Shown piece by piece: positions 1-9,460 of a DNA stretch of 64,000 nucleotides. The position numbers and the translations under genes are program-made. The notes beneath the pieces were generated by a model. It searched no databases, had not been told where the DNA came from, and worked only from the letters and a program-made list of their open reading frames with translations. Each line of letters begins with the position of its first letter. The first letter of the stretch is position 1. Source of the DNA: Variovorax paradoxus (GTDB taxonomy: Bacteria > Pseudomonadota > Gammaproteobacteria > Burkholderiales > Burkholderiaceae_C); NCBI RefSeq assembly GCF_029919115.1, contig NZ_CP123990.1, positions 868,001-932,000 of the forward strand, written 5' to 3'.

Positions 1-489
1 GCTGACGACCCGGTGCCCGATTACTCCCGGCTGGCGCAAGAACTGGCTGCACCGGCGCCGGAAGCCTTGGTGCACTGGGAGGCGACTGGCGAACAGCGCA
101 CCGGCGCTGACGGCAAGGCCGAACCCTGGCTGCACTTGGTAGCCGAAACAACGGTGCCGCTGGTGTGCCAGCGCTGCCTGGCACCGGTTGATACGCTTGT
201 TGCATCCGACCGCTGGTTCCGTTTTGTGGCCGATGAGGCCACGGCAGATGCCGAAGACGACGAATCCGAAGAAGACCTGCTGGTCGTGAGCCGCGATTTC
301 GACCTCCATGCGCTCATCGAGGACGAACTTTTGATGGAAATCCCCGTCATGCCTGTCCACGAGGTCTGCCCGACGCCGATCCAGCTTTCGTCCAGCGACG
401 AGGACTTCAAGGCGGCCGAAGAGGCCAAGCCCAACCCGTTTGCGGTGCTCGGTGCGTTGCGTTCGCGCAAGCCGGAAGAGGGCAAGTAG
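1..489 (+). CDS. yceD: YceD/DUF177 family protein (5' end outside window)
   Basis: The frame is open from the first base, so the N-terminus lies upstream of the window and about 162 residues are visible. Family features seen are the CQRCLAP cysteine pair, an acidic middle segment rich in Asp/Glu, and the C-terminal [13 protein letters not shown] signature. YceD proteins are linked to accumulation of 23S rRNA and nearly always precede rpmF. Here rpmF follows after about 150 bp, as expected. The GTG at 13 is an internal valine, not a likely start. Confidence 0.9.
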   Translation, partial: ADDPVPDYSRLAQELAAPAPEALVHWEATGEQRTGADGKAEPWLHLVAETTVPLVCQRCLAPVDTLVASDRWFRFVADEATADAEDDESEEDLLVVSRDFDLHALIEDELLMEIPVMPVHEVCPTPIQLSSSDEDFKAAEEAKPNPFAVLGALRSRKPEEGK

Positions 490-635
490 CCCTTTCCCGC
501 AGGCTGGGCTATAATCATGGGCTTCGCGCGCGCCGCCGTGAGCAGCAAGACAGGCCAAGGCATTCCATACATGCCGCTGTATTGCCACTGCAAGAGAGCG
601 CATCCAATCACTCACCTAACAGTCCAGGAGCCATC

Positions 636-818
636 ATGGCCGTCCAGCAAAACAAGAAGTCGCCTTCCAAGCGCGGCATGCACCGTTCCCACAATGCGCT
701 GGTCGTGCCCGGCATTGCCGTGGAGCCGACCACCGGTGAAACGCACCTGCGTCACCACATCAGCCCGAACGGTTTCTACCGTGGCCGTCAGGTCCTCAAG
801 AACAAGTCCGAAGCCTGA
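636..818 (+). CDS. rpmF: 50S ribosomal protein L32
   Basis: The 60-residue product begins [20 protein letters not shown], the typical bL32 N-terminus, and ends with [12 protein letters not shown]. It is a component of the large ribosomal subunit. The ATG at 636 is preceded by AGGAG at 626-630. An in-frame ATG at 582 would add 18 residues without family support. The gene lies between yceD and plsX, the conserved proteobacterial order coupling ribosome and lipid synthesis genes, and is followed at once by an intrinsic terminator. Confidence 0.98.
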   Translation: MAVQQNKKSPSKRGMHRSHNALVVPGIAVEPTTGETHLRHHISPNGFYRGRQVLKNKSEA

Positions 819-837
819 TTTCGCATCCCAAGGCCGA

Positions 838-878
838 GGCCCGAAGCTACTTTTGCTGTAGCGTCGGGCCTTTGTTTT
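838..878 (+). terminator. Rho-independent terminator after rpmF, running into the plsX start
   Basis: A 13-bp stem with one mismatch (838-850 with 858-870) closes a 7-base loop (851-857) and is followed by TTTGTTTT at 871-878. The T-tract ends two bases before the plsX ATG at 880, so the hairpin occupies the place of a plsX Shine-Dalgarno sequence. It may act as a partial terminator or attenuator separating the ribosomal gene from the fatty acid genes. Confidence 0.8.
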
Positions 879-879
879 G

Positions 880-1977
880 ATGGTTACGTCTTCCTCCTCC
901 GAATCTGCCGCCGCACCCGGTGCGATCACGCTTGCCGTGGATTGCATGGGTGGCGACCATGGGCCGCGCGTCACGCTAGCGGCCTGCCGGGCCTTTCTTG
1001 ATCGGCATGCGGAAGCGTCGCTGCTGCTGGTCGGCGCACCTGCCGCATTGGCTGGTTTTGGCGAGCACCCTAGGGCGCGCATCGTTGCAGCCAGCGAAGT
1101 GGTCGGCATGGACGACCCGGTCGAGATCGCATTGCGCAAGAAGAAAGACTCTTCAATGCGGATCGCGATCCAGCAGGTCAAGGATGGTGCCGCCCAAGCG
1201 GCCATTTCGGCCGGCAACACCGGCGCATTGATGGCAATTGCGCGCTACCTCCTCAAAACGCTCGACGGCATCGACCGCCCCGCCATTGCGCCGCAGTTGC
1301 CGAACATCAAGGGCGGCGCTACCACCGTGCTCGATTTGGGCGCGAATGTCGATTGCGACGCCGAAGATTTGTTGCAATTTGCCGTGCTGGGCTCGGCGCT
1401 GGTTTCCGCGCTCACGGGCAACGAGTCGCCTTCGGTCGGCTTGCTCAATGTGGGCGAAGAGGCGATCAAGGGCAGTGAAACAATCAAAAAAGCGAGTCAA
1501 CTGCTTCGTACTGCGGCTAATTCCAAAGATTTGAACTTCTACGGAAACGTGGAAGGCAACGATATCTTCAAGGGAACGACCGACATCGTCGTATGTGACG
1601 GCTTTGTTGGGAACGTTGCTCTGAAGGCCAGCGAAGGCGTCGCGTCGATGATCGGTGAATTCATTCGCGTGGAATTTTCGCGAAGCATTTTTACCAAGGC
1701 TGCGGCTATCGTTGCCTATCCGGTGCTAAAAGCGTTTAAAAATCGCCTGGATCACCGTCGTTACAACGGCGCGGCCTTGCTGGGCCTGCGCGGCCTGGTT
1801 TTCAAGAGCCATGGCTCGGCTGACGAAGTGGCTTTCGGCCATGCGCTGGATCGCGCTTATGATGCCGCTCGCAACAACCTGCTCGATCGCGTGCGGGCCC
1901 GCATTGCCCACGCCGCGCCTTTACTTGCGCGGCAGGAGCCAGCGGTGCCAGCGGACGCGACGGCCCTTCACGCTTGA
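880..1977 (+). CDS. plsX: Phosphate acyltransferase PlsX
   Basis: PlsX makes acyl-phosphate from acyl-ACP, the first acyl donor for glycerophospholipid synthesis. The 365-residue product has the conserved opening [16 protein letters not shown] after a short polar leader, then [11 protein letters not shown] and [12 protein letters not shown]. The ATG at 880 (or TTG at 877) is the only sensible start. No Shine-Dalgarno is visible because the upstream bases form the rpmF terminator hairpin. The stop overlaps the fabH start by one base (TGATG). Confidence 0.96.
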   Translation: MVTSSSSESAAAPGAITLAVDCMGGDHGPRVTLAACRAFLDRHAEASLLLVGAPAALAGFGEHPRARIVAASEVVGMDDPVEIALRKKKDSSMRIAIQQVKDGAAQAAISAGNTGALMAIARYLLKTLDGIDRPAIAPQLPNIKGGATTVLDLGANVDCDAEDLLQFAVLGSALVSALTGNESPSVGLLNVGEEAIKGSETIKKASQLLRTAANSKDLNFYGNVEGNDIFKGTTDIVVCDGFVGNVALKASEGVASMIGEFIRVEFSRSIFTKAAAIVAYPVLKAFKNRLDHRRYNGAALLGLRGLVFKSHGSADEVAFGHALDRAYDAARNNLLDRVRARIAHAAPLLARQEPAVPADATALHA

Positions 1978-2954
1978 TGAGCCCTTTTTCACGCATCACC
2001 GGCACCGGCAGCTATCTGCCTCCGCGCCGGGTGACCAACGACGACCTTGCCAAGGAACTGGCGACGCGCGGCATCGAAACTTCGGACCAGTGGATCGTCG
2101 AGCGCACCGGCATCCATGCGCGCCACTTTGCCGCGCCCGAGGTAACGAGCAGCGATCTCGGCCTTGAAGCCGCCCGCAACGCACTCGAGGCGGCGGGACG
2201 CAAGGCCGAAGAGATCGAACTGATCATCGTGGCCACCTCGACGCCCGACATGGTGTTTCCGTCGTCGGCCGCCATTCTCCAGAACAAGCTCGGCATTGCC
2301 GGTTGCCCGGCGTTCGACGTCCAGGCGGTCTGTAGCGGCTTTGTCTATGCGCTGACTGTGGCCGACGCCATGATCCGCACCGGCACTGCGCGTTGCGCGC
2401 TGGTGGTCGGCGCCGAAGTGTTTTCGCGCATTCTCGATTTCAACGACCGCACCACTTGCGTGCTATTCGGCGACGGCGCCGGCGCCGTCGTGCTCGAGGC
2501 GAGCGAAGAGCCCGGTATTCTGGCAAGCGACCTGCATGCCGACGGCAAGCATGTCGGCATTCTTTGCGTGCCGGGCCATGTGTCGGGCGGCAACGTGCTG
2601 GGTACGCCCCTGCTGCACATGGACGGCCAGGCCGTGTTCAAGCTTGCGGTGCGAGTGCTCGAAGAAGCCGCCCGCGCCACGCTCGCGAAAGCAGGCAAGA
2701 CCGACGCCGACATCGACTGGCTCATTCCGCACCAGGCCAACATCCGCATCATGGAAGGCACGGCCAAGAAGCTGAAGCTTCCCCGCGAGAAGCTCATCGT
2801 CACGGTCAACGAGCACGGCAATACCTCGGCCGCCTCGATCCCGCTGGCACTCGATGAGGCGGTGCGGTCCGGCAAGGTGAAAAAGGGCGAGACCCTCATG
2901 CTTGAAGGCGTGGGCGGCGGCTTCACCTGGGGTGCGGTGCTATTGAATCTGTAG
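1977..2954 (+). CDS. fabH: 3-oxoacyl-ACP synthase III (KAS III)
   Basis: FabH condenses acetyl-CoA with malonyl-ACP to start fatty acid chains. The 325-residue product shows the Cys-His-Asn catalytic set: Cys119 in AVCSGF, His in IPHQANIRI and Asn in [12 protein letters not shown]. The ATG at 1977 overlaps the plsX stop, indicating translational coupling. It is a normal family member in the plsX-fabH-fabD-fabG-acpP-fabF operon. Confidence 0.97.
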   Translation: MSPFSRITGTGSYLPPRRVTNDDLAKELATRGIETSDQWIVERTGIHARHFAAPEVTSSDLGLEAARNALEAAGRKAEEIELIIVATSTPDMVFPSSAAILQNKLGIAGCPAFDVQAVCSGFVYALTVADAMIRTGTARCALVVGAEVFSRILDFNDRTTCVLFGDGAGAVVLEASEEPGILASDLHADGKHVGILCVPGHVSGGNVLGTPLLHMDGQAVFKLAVRVLEEAARATLAKAGKTDADIDWLIPHQANIRIMEGTAKKLKLPREKLIVTVNEHGNTSAASIPLALDEAVRSGKVKKGETLMLEGVGGGFTWGAVLLNL

Positions 2955-3007
2955 CGTATTGCGACGCCCCATGGACGGGCCGCAGTGCGACATCGACGTA
3001 TAGAACA

Positions 3008-3961
3008 ATGAAATCCTTCGCTTTTGTCTTTCCGGGTCAGGGCTCGCAGGCTGTCGGCATGCTGGACGCCTGGGGCGATCATCCGGCCGTGGTTGAAACC
3101 CTGCGTGAGGCCTCCGAAGCTCTCGGCGAAGACATCGCGGCGCTGATCAAGAACGGTCCCAAGGAAGAGCTGGCGCTTACCACCAACACCCAACCGGTAA
3201 TGCTGGTGGCCGGTGTGGCCGCCTGGCGCGCCTGGCTGGCCGAAGGCGGCGCGGCCCCTTCCGTGGTGGCGGGGCATTCGCTGGGCGAATACTCCGCGCT
3301 GGTGGCTTCCGGCGTGCTCACGCTGGCGCAAGCCGCGCCGCTGGTGCGTTTTCGTGCTCGGGCCATGCAGCAGGCAGTGCCCGTGGGGGTTGGCGCGATG
3401 GCGGCCGTGCTCGGCATGGAATCCGGCAAAGTCGTGGCGGGTTGCGCGGAAGCTACCGCGTCCTTCGATGCCGGGAGCACCGAGATCGTCGAGGCGGTGA
3501 ATTTCAACGACCCGATGCAAACCGTGATCGCGGGCAGCAAGGCGGCCGTCGACAAGGCCTGCGAGCTGCTCAAGGCCAATGGCGCCAAGCGTGCGCTGCT
3601 CTTGCCCGTGTCGGCGCCGTTCCATTCGAGCCTGATGAAGCCCGCGGCCGAAGCGCTGCGCGAAAAGCTCAGCACCATCACCCTCGCTGCGCCTCAGATT
3701 CCAGTACTCAACAATATCGACGTGGCTGTCGAAACCGACCCGGCCCGCATCCGCGAAGCCCTGGTGCGCCAGGCTGCCGGCCCGGTTCGCTGGGTTGAAA
3801 GCGTGCAGGCCTTGAAACTGCGCGGCGTAGCCGCCATCATCGAGTGCGGGCCCGGCAAGGTGCTGGCCGGAATGGCCAAGCGCATCGCCCCCGAGCTCGA
3901 AGCCGCATCGGTATACGACCCGGCAACGCTCGCGGACACCCGTCAACTGCTCGCCGCCTGA
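3008..3961 (+). CDS. fabD: Malonyl-CoA:ACP transacylase
   Basis: FabD moves malonyl groups from CoA to the acyl carrier protein. The 317-residue product opens with FAFVFPGQGSQAVGM. The nucleophile elbow is GHSLGEY (Ser91), and the catalytic His lies in PVSAPFHSSLM. It sits between fabH and fabG with short gaps. Confidence 0.97.
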   Translation: MKSFAFVFPGQGSQAVGMLDAWGDHPAVVETLREASEALGEDIAALIKNGPKEELALTTNTQPVMLVAGVAAWRAWLAEGGAAPSVVAGHSLGEYSALVASGVLTLAQAAPLVRFRARAMQQAVPVGVGAMAAVLGMESGKVVAGCAEATASFDAGSTEIVEAVNFNDPMQTVIAGSKAAVDKACELLKANGAKRALLLPVSAPFHSSLMKPAAEALREKLSTITLAAPQIPVLNNIDVAVETDPARIREALVRQAAGPVRWVESVQALKLRGVAAIIECGPGKVLAGMAKRIAPELEAASVYDPATLADTRQLLAA

Positions 3962-3988
3962 ACGGCGAAAGGCCCGGATACTTCTTTT

Positions 3989-4732
3989 ATGAGCATTCCC
4001 AAATTCGAAGGGCAAGTCGCCCTTGTTACCGGCGCGTCGCGCGGCATTGGCGCAGCAATCGCACTCGAGCTGGCACAGCGCGGCCTGAAGGTGGTCGGCA
4101 CCGGTACCACCGAAGACGGTGCGGCAAAGATCACTTCGGCCCTCAGCGCCTTCGACGGCCGCGGCCGTGCACTCGACGTGAACGACGGCGCGGCTGTCGA
4201 GGCATTGATCGATGAAATCGTGAAGGCCTACGGCGCCATCCACGTGCTGGTCAACAACGCCGGCATCACGCGCGACACGCTCGCCATGCGCATGAAGGAC
4301 GACGACTGGGATGCCGTGCTCGACACCAATCTCAAGGCGGTATTCGGCCTTTCGCGCGCCGTGATTCGCCCGATGATGAAGCAGCGGTATGGCCGCATCA
4401 TCAGCATCACAAGCGTGGTCGGCGCTTCCGGCAATGCCGGCCAAGCCAACTACGCGGCAGCCAAGGCCGGTGTGGCGGGCATGACCCGCGCGCTGGCACG
4501 TGAACTCGGCAGCCGCAACATCACGGTCAACTGCGTTGCCCCCGGCTTCATCGAAACCGACATGACGGCCAGCCTGCCCGAAGCACAGCAACGGGCGCTG
4601 CTGCAGCAGATTCCGCTGGGCCACTTGGGCAAGCCGGCGGACATCGCGCATGCTGTAGCCTATCTCGCATCGCCCCAGGCTTCCTATGTGACGGGGCAGG
4701 AACTGCACGTCAACGGCGGCATGCACATGTAA
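3989..4732 (+). CDS. fabG: 3-oxoacyl-ACP reductase
   Basis: FabG is the NADPH-dependent reductase of the elongation cycle. The 247-residue short-chain dehydrogenase has the cofactor motif TGASRGIG near the N-terminus, the structural NNAG motif, and the catalytic Ser (ITSVVG) and YxxxK (YAAAK). The C-terminus YVTGQELHVNGGMHM is typical of FabG. Confidence 0.97.
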   Translation: MSIPKFEGQVALVTGASRGIGAAIALELAQRGLKVVGTGTTEDGAAKITSALSAFDGRGRALDVNDGAAVEALIDEIVKAYGAIHVLVNNAGITRDTLAMRMKDDDWDAVLDTNLKAVFGLSRAVIRPMMKQRYGRIISITSVVGASGNAGQANYAAAKAGVAGMTRALARELGSRNITVNCVAPGFIETDMTASLPEAQQRALLQQIPLGHLGKPADIAHAVAYLASPQASYVTGQELHVNGGMHM

Positions 4733-4735
4733 TAG

Positions 4736-5074
<339 letters not shown>

Positions 5075-5170
5075 TCGGGCCGGCTGCAACTGCGACGGCC
5101 GGCGGCGCTTCTATCCAGCCCCGTACGCGCCGCCAGCAGCTGTTCAGCGCTTCCAGAAAGGTTTGCCGGC

Positions 5171-6415
5171 ATGACCAAACGCCGCGTCGTCGTGACCGGA
5201 CTCGGTTGCATCGCTCCTGTCGGAAACACCGCAACCGAATCCTGGGCCAACCTGTTGGCCGGGAAGTCGGGTATTGCGAACATCACCGCTTTCGATGCAA
5301 GCGCCTTCGCCTGCAAGTTCGCAGGTGAGGTGAAGGGTTTCGACATCACCCAATACATCTCGGAGAAAGAAGCGCGCCACATGGACCGCTTCATTCATCT
5401 GGGGCTTGCCGCCGCCATGCAGGCGGTGCAAGACAGCGGACTGCCGACCGGCGAAGCGCTGTCGTACGAAGAAGCCGTGCGCATCGGATGCAACATCGGC
5501 TCGGGCATCGGCGGCTTGCCGATGATCGAAGAAACGCACGGCGAATATGCGAGCCGCGGTCCGCGCCGCATTTCGCCGTTCTTCGTGCCGGCTTCCATCA
5601 TCAACATGATCTCGGGCCACGTCTCGATCAAGTACGGCTTCAAGGGCCCGAACATCGCCGTCGTGACCGCCTGCACCACGGGCCTGCACGCCATTGGCAC
5701 GTCTGCACGCATGATCGAATACGGCGATGCCGACGTCATGATCGCGGGCGGCGCCGAGTCGACCATTTCTCCGCTCGGCATCGGCGGCTTTACAGCGCCG
5801 CGTGCACTGAGCACGCGCAACGACGATCCCGCCGCGGCCTCGCGTCCGTGGGACAAGGACCGCGACGGCTTCGTGCTCGGCGAGGGCGCCGGCGTGCTGG
5901 TGCTCGAAGAGTACGAACACGCCAAGGCGCGCGGCGCCAAGATCTATGCGGAAGTGGCGGGCTTCGGCCTGACCGGCGACGCATACCACATGACGGCTCC
6001 CGACGTCGACGGCCCGCGCCGCTCGATGGCCATGGCGCTCGCCAATGCAGGCGTGAATGCGGACCAGGTGCAGTATCTGAATGCCCATGGCACTTCCACG
6101 CAGATCGGCGACCTCAACGAGACCAATGCGGTCAAGCTTGCCTTCGGCGATCACGCGAAGAAGCTGGTCGTGAACTCGACCAAGTCGATGACCGGCCACT
6201 TGCTGGGCGGCGCCGGCGGCATCGAGTCGGTGTTCACGGTGCTCGCACTGCATCACCAGAAGAGCCCGCCGACGATCAACATCTTCAACCAGGATCCGGA
6301 GTGCGACCTCGACTACTGCGCCAATACGGCGCGCGATCTCAAGATCGATGTCGCGGTCAAGAACAACTTCGGCTTCGGCGGCACCAACGGCACGCTGGTG
6401 TTCAAGCGCGCTTGA
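5171..6415 (+). CDS. fabF: 3-oxoacyl-ACP synthase II (KAS II)
   Basis: FabF elongates acyl-ACP chains by decarboxylative condensation. The 414-residue product has the Cys-His-His triad: Cys168 in TACTTG, His in NAHGTSTQIGD, and His in KSMTGHLLGG. It ends NNFGFGGTNGTLVFKRA. It is the last clearly lipid-synthetic gene of the operon; a small membrane protein gene starts 13 bp later. Confidence 0.97.
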   Translation: MTKRRVVVTGLGCIAPVGNTATESWANLLAGKSGIANITAFDASAFACKFAGEVKGFDITQYISEKEARHMDRFIHLGLAAAMQAVQDSGLPTGEALSYEEAVRIGCNIGSGIGGLPMIEETHGEYASRGPRRISPFFVPASIINMISGHVSIKYGFKGPNIAVVTACTTGLHAIGTSARMIEYGDADVMIAGGAESTISPLGIGGFTAPRALSTRNDDPAAASRPWDKDRDGFVLGEGAGVLVLEEYEHAKARGAKIYAEVAGFGLTGDAYHMTAPDVDGPRRSMAMALANAGVNADQVQYLNAHGTSTQIGDLNETNAVKLAFGDHAKKLVVNSTKSMTGHLLGGAGGIESVFTVLALHHQKSPPTINIFNQDPECDLDYCANTARDLKIDVAVKNNFGFGGTNGTLVFKRA

Positions 6416-6428
6416 GCCTTGCTCTTTC

Positions 6429-6911
6429 ATGCACAGCGCGCCGTCGGTGACCTATCCGGTGGGGCGCTCGCGTGGCGCCACCCGGATTCTGATTGCCACG
6501 TGGGCCTTGGGCGCTTGCTGCGCAGGCCTTTCGTGCTATTTATTCGATAGTGCCGGCTGGCGCCAGTTGCTGCTGGTCCTGAGTGTGCTGTTCTCGGGTA
6601 TTGCGGCTGCGGTCGGGCTGCGAAGCGATGGTGCCGGGGTTTTGCATTTCGACGGGCTCCACTGGGCCCTGACGGGCACGGACAGGGGCCGAGCCGTTCG
6701 GGCGGCGCGAGCTTCCGTGGCGCTCGATCTTCAATCGCTGCTCCTGGTCCGGCTGACCCAGCCAAGCCGTGCCGCACGGTGGATTTGGATCGAACAGCGC
6801 GCCATGCCGGAGCGCTGGCGCGATTTGCGCCGTGCGGTATATTCGCGCCCCCCTTCTGCATCGCCCGCCGGCGAGCCTTGGCGAGCGACCGCGCCCGCCG
6901 ATGCGCCCTGA
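6429..6911 (+). CDS. Small membrane protein, YgfX-like
   Basis: The 160-residue product has two adjacent hydrophobic helices (about residues 17-36 and 39-57) followed by a basic soluble tail. The layout, and the pattern LLLVRLTQP then WIWIEQRAMPERWRDLRRAV, resembles the YgfX (CptA-type) family. In E. coli YgfX is partnered with SdhE, but here sdhE is 33 kb away. The gene sits between fabF and rpoE and overlaps or abuts the rpoE start region. The family assignment is my pattern match and is moderate at best. Confidence 0.7.
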   Translation: MHSAPSVTYPVGRSRGATRILIATWALGACCAGLSCYLFDSAGWRQLLLVLSVLFSGIAAAVGLRSDGAGVLHFDGLHWALTGTDRGRAVRAARASVALDLQSLLLVRLTQPSRAARWIWIEQRAMPERWRDLRRAVYSRPPSASPAGEPWRATAPADAP

Positions 6912-6918
6912 CTGCTCG

Positions 6919-7593
6919 ATGACCACTTCTCCGCCGCCAGTGCCCCCGGACTCCGGCTTGACCGATGTGTCCGCCGAGACGCCGCGCCCGGGCGAAGTCG
7001 ACCTTCAACTGGTTCAGCGCACGGTTGCCGGTGACCAGAAAGCATTCGAACTGCTGGTTATCAAGTACCAGCGCCGGATCGAGCGCCTGATCGGGCGCAT
7101 GGTGCGCGATGTCGACCTGGTCGAAGACATCGCCCAGGAAACCTTTATCCGGGCTTATAGGGCACTTCACCAGTTTCGCGGCGACGCCCAGTTCTACACC
7201 TGGCTGTACCGGATCGCGGTCAACACCGCCAAGAAGGCGCTTGTCGACATGAAGCGCGACCCGACCATCTCCGAAAGCGCCATGAGGCCGTCTTCTGAAG
7301 AAGACGATGAAACTTACCGCCCCGGAAACGAACCAATCAGCGACGAAACCCCCGAATCGGTCTTGGCGGCGAACGAAATCGCCCGCGTGGTCGAGGCGGC
7401 CATGGACGCGCTGCCTTCCGAATTGCGCCAGGCGGTCACCTTGCGCGAGATCGAGGGCATGAGTTACGAAGAGATTGCCGAGGTCATGGATTGCCCTATC
7501 GGCACGGTGCGCTCGCGTATTTTCCGGGCGCGCGAGGCCATTTCGGCCAGGGTCAAACCGCTGCTGGACAACCAGTCCGGCAAGCGTTGGTAG
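6919..7593 (+). CDS. rpoE: RNA polymerase sigma-E factor (AlgU/RpoE type)
   Basis: The 224-residue ECF sigma factor directs the envelope stress response. Region 2 is visible as AFELLVIKYQRRIERLIGRM then DIAQETFIRAYRAL, and region 4 as LREIEGMSYEEIAEVM with GTVRSRIFRAREAI. The N-terminal 30 residues are a proline-rich extension. Starts at 6919 or 6901 (both ATG) are possible; 6919 avoids overlap with the upstream gene. The anti-sigma gene rseA follows directly. Confidence 0.95.
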   Translation: MTTSPPPVPPDSGLTDVSAETPRPGEVDLQLVQRTVAGDQKAFELLVIKYQRRIERLIGRMVRDVDLVEDIAQETFIRAYRALHQFRGDAQFYTWLYRIAVNTAKKALVDMKRDPTISESAMRPSSEEDDETYRPGNEPISDETPESVLAANEIARVVEAAMDALPSELRQAVTLREIEGMSYEEIAEVMDCPIGTVRSRIFRAREAISARVKPLLDNQSGKRW

Positions 7594-7610
7594 GTAAGCA
7601 GGTGAATGAA

Positions 7611-8276
7611 ATGAATCAGACGATGACGGCTCTTGAACAAGTGTCCGCACTGGCGGACGGTCATTTGCAGGGCGAAGACTTCGCGCGGGCCATTGACGCC
7701 GTCTGCGCTGAAGACGATGCGCGTGGTGCCTGGCGGTCCTATCACCTGGTGGGTGACATCCTGCGCTCGGGCGCGCACACGCCTTGCAGCGACACTGATG
7801 CCTTCCTGACGCGGTTCCAGCAGCGGCTTGCTGCCGAGCCTGTGGCCGCTACCCCGGTGCTGGCACCGGTGACGGCAGCCAAGGTGATCACGCTGCAGCG
7901 CAGGGCCGACGCAGCCAACGAGCCGGTGTTCCGCTGGAAGCTGGTGGCCGGCGCCGCATCGCTGGTGGCGGTGGCCGCCATCAGTTGGACCCTGGTCGGC
8001 AACGGAGCGGGGTTCTCGTCCCCGGGACCCCAGATTGCGGTCCAGCAGCAACCGGCTGCCAATTCGGTGCTGGCCGCCGCTGCCAACAACAGTTCGTCGC
8101 CCGCCGCCCAAACGCTCACGCCGACCCGTGTGGTGGTTGGCGGCGGCAGTCCGCAGGTCATGCTGCGCGATCCGCGCCTGGACCAACTGCTCGAGGCGCA
8201 CCAACAAGCCGGCGGCGCTTCGCAAATGCCTTCAGGCTTTCTGCGCAACGCGACCTTCGAGGGGCCCACGCGCTGA
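7611..8276 (+). CDS. rseA: Anti-sigma-E factor RseA
   Basis: The 221-residue product has the RseA plan: an N-terminal sigma-binding domain (VSALADGHLQ to AWRSYHLVGDILR, residues 11-52), one transmembrane helix near 109-130, and a periplasmic C-terminal part. It holds RpoE at the inner membrane until regulated proteolysis. AGGTGA at 7600-7605 supports ATG 7611; a GTG at 7602 is a weaker alternative. Confidence 0.92.
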   Translation: MNQTMTALEQVSALADGHLQGEDFARAIDAVCAEDDARGAWRSYHLVGDILRSGAHTPCSDTDAFLTRFQQRLAAEPVAATPVLAPVTAAKVITLQRRADAANEPVFRWKLVAGAASLVAVAAISWTLVGNGAGFSSPGPQIAVQQQPAANSVLAAAANNSSSPAAQTLTPTRVVVGGGSPQVMLRDPRLDQLLEAHQQAGGASQMPSGFLRNATFEGPTR

Positions 8277-8299
8277 TTGCGCGCCCCGTCGTCGCTTCA

Positions 8300-9367
8300 A
8301 TGACCGTTCAGATGCCGATCTCCGTACGCGCGTTTGCGCTGGTGTTCGCTGCTTTTTGTCTTGCGCAGATCGCGACCGCGCAGCCCCGTTCGGGCCCGGT
8401 AAATGCCAAGGGCGCGGCCCTGGCGCAGGCTGGCGACGCGCCGCCTCCCATGGGCGTTGTCGAGTGGCTTCAGCGCATGCACACCGGAGCCAGGCAGCGC
8501 AATTACGTCGGCACTTTCGTCGTGTCGGCGGCCGGCGGCGATTTGTCGAGTGCTCGCATCTGGCATGTGCGCGACGGCGACCTGCAGATCGAGCGCATCG
8601 AAGCGCTGTCGGGGCCGCCGCGCTCGACATTCAGGCGCAATCACCATGTGATGACCTTCCTGCCGGAGGCAAAGGTCGTCAAGGTGGAAAAGCGCGAGAA
8701 CCTCGACATTTTTCCCAACCTGCCCGACAAGCCCGATTCATCGGTCGGCGACTTCTACGATGTGCGGGCCATCGGCAAGGACCGTGTAGCGGGCTTCGAT
8801 GCCGATGTGGTGCAACTCGTGCCGCACGATACATTGCGTTTCGGCTATCGCATCTGGAGCGAGCGCCGTTCCGGCCTCGTGATCAAGCTGCAGACGGTGG
8901 ACGGCGAATCCCGCGTGGTGGAGCAGTCGGCATTCTCCGAACTGCAGCTCGATGCGCCAGTGAAGGCGCAGGCCATCGCGCAGATGATGAACAACACCGG
9001 CGGCTACCGCATCGAGAAGCTGGAACTCGAGCGCACCAGCGCGCAGGACGAAGGCTGGGTTCTCAAGACGCCTGTGGCCGGCTTCAAGCCGCGCAGCTTC
9101 TATCGACGCCCGGCAGGCAGTGACAAAAACGGGCAGGACCGCACCGTTCAGTGGACCTTCTCCGATGGCCTGGCTTCGGTGTCGCTTTTCATCGAGCGCT
9201 ACGATGAAAAGCGCGCACCGCGCGACGGCGTGCTTACCATTGGCGCAACCAATGCCATTCGCCGGCGGTTGCCCGAGCCGGCGAGCGACTGGTGGCTGAC
9301 TGCCGTGGGCGAGGTGCCGCAGCAGACGCTCAATGCGTTTGCCCAAAGTCTCGCGCGCACACGCTGA
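8300..9367 (+). CDS. rseB: Sigma-E regulatory protein RseB/MucB
   Basis: The 355-residue periplasmic protein has a signal peptide ending near IATAQ and the MucB/RseB domain (VVEWLQRMHTGARQRNYVGTF, FLPEAKVVKVEKR). RseB binds the periplasmic part of RseA and shields it from proteases, sensing mislocalised lipids or lipoproteins. It lies between rseA and degP, the standard order. The ATG at 8300 is chosen because it gives a proper signal peptide. Confidence 0.94.
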   Translation: MTVQMPISVRAFALVFAAFCLAQIATAQPRSGPVNAKGAALAQAGDAPPPMGVVEWLQRMHTGARQRNYVGTFVVSAAGGDLSSARIWHVRDGDLQIERIEALSGPPRSTFRRNHHVMTFLPEAKVVKVEKRENLDIFPNLPDKPDSSVGDFYDVRAIGKDRVAGFDADVVQLVPHDTLRFGYRIWSERRSGLVIKLQTVDGESRVVEQSAFSELQLDAPVKAQAIAQMMNNTGGYRIEKLELERTSAQDEGWVLKTPVAGFKPRSFYRRPAGSDKNGQDRTVQWTFSDGLASVSLFIERYDEKRAPRDGVLTIGATNAIRRRLPEPASDWWLTAVGEVPQQTLNAFAQSLARTR

Positions 9368-9460
9368 CCGGCCGCGCATGCGCAGTTGGCGCTGAACCAA
9401 GTCCGCATCACAGACTCATAGCTCTTCTTTTGGCCGCTCTGTTCTTTTGAAAGAAAACCG

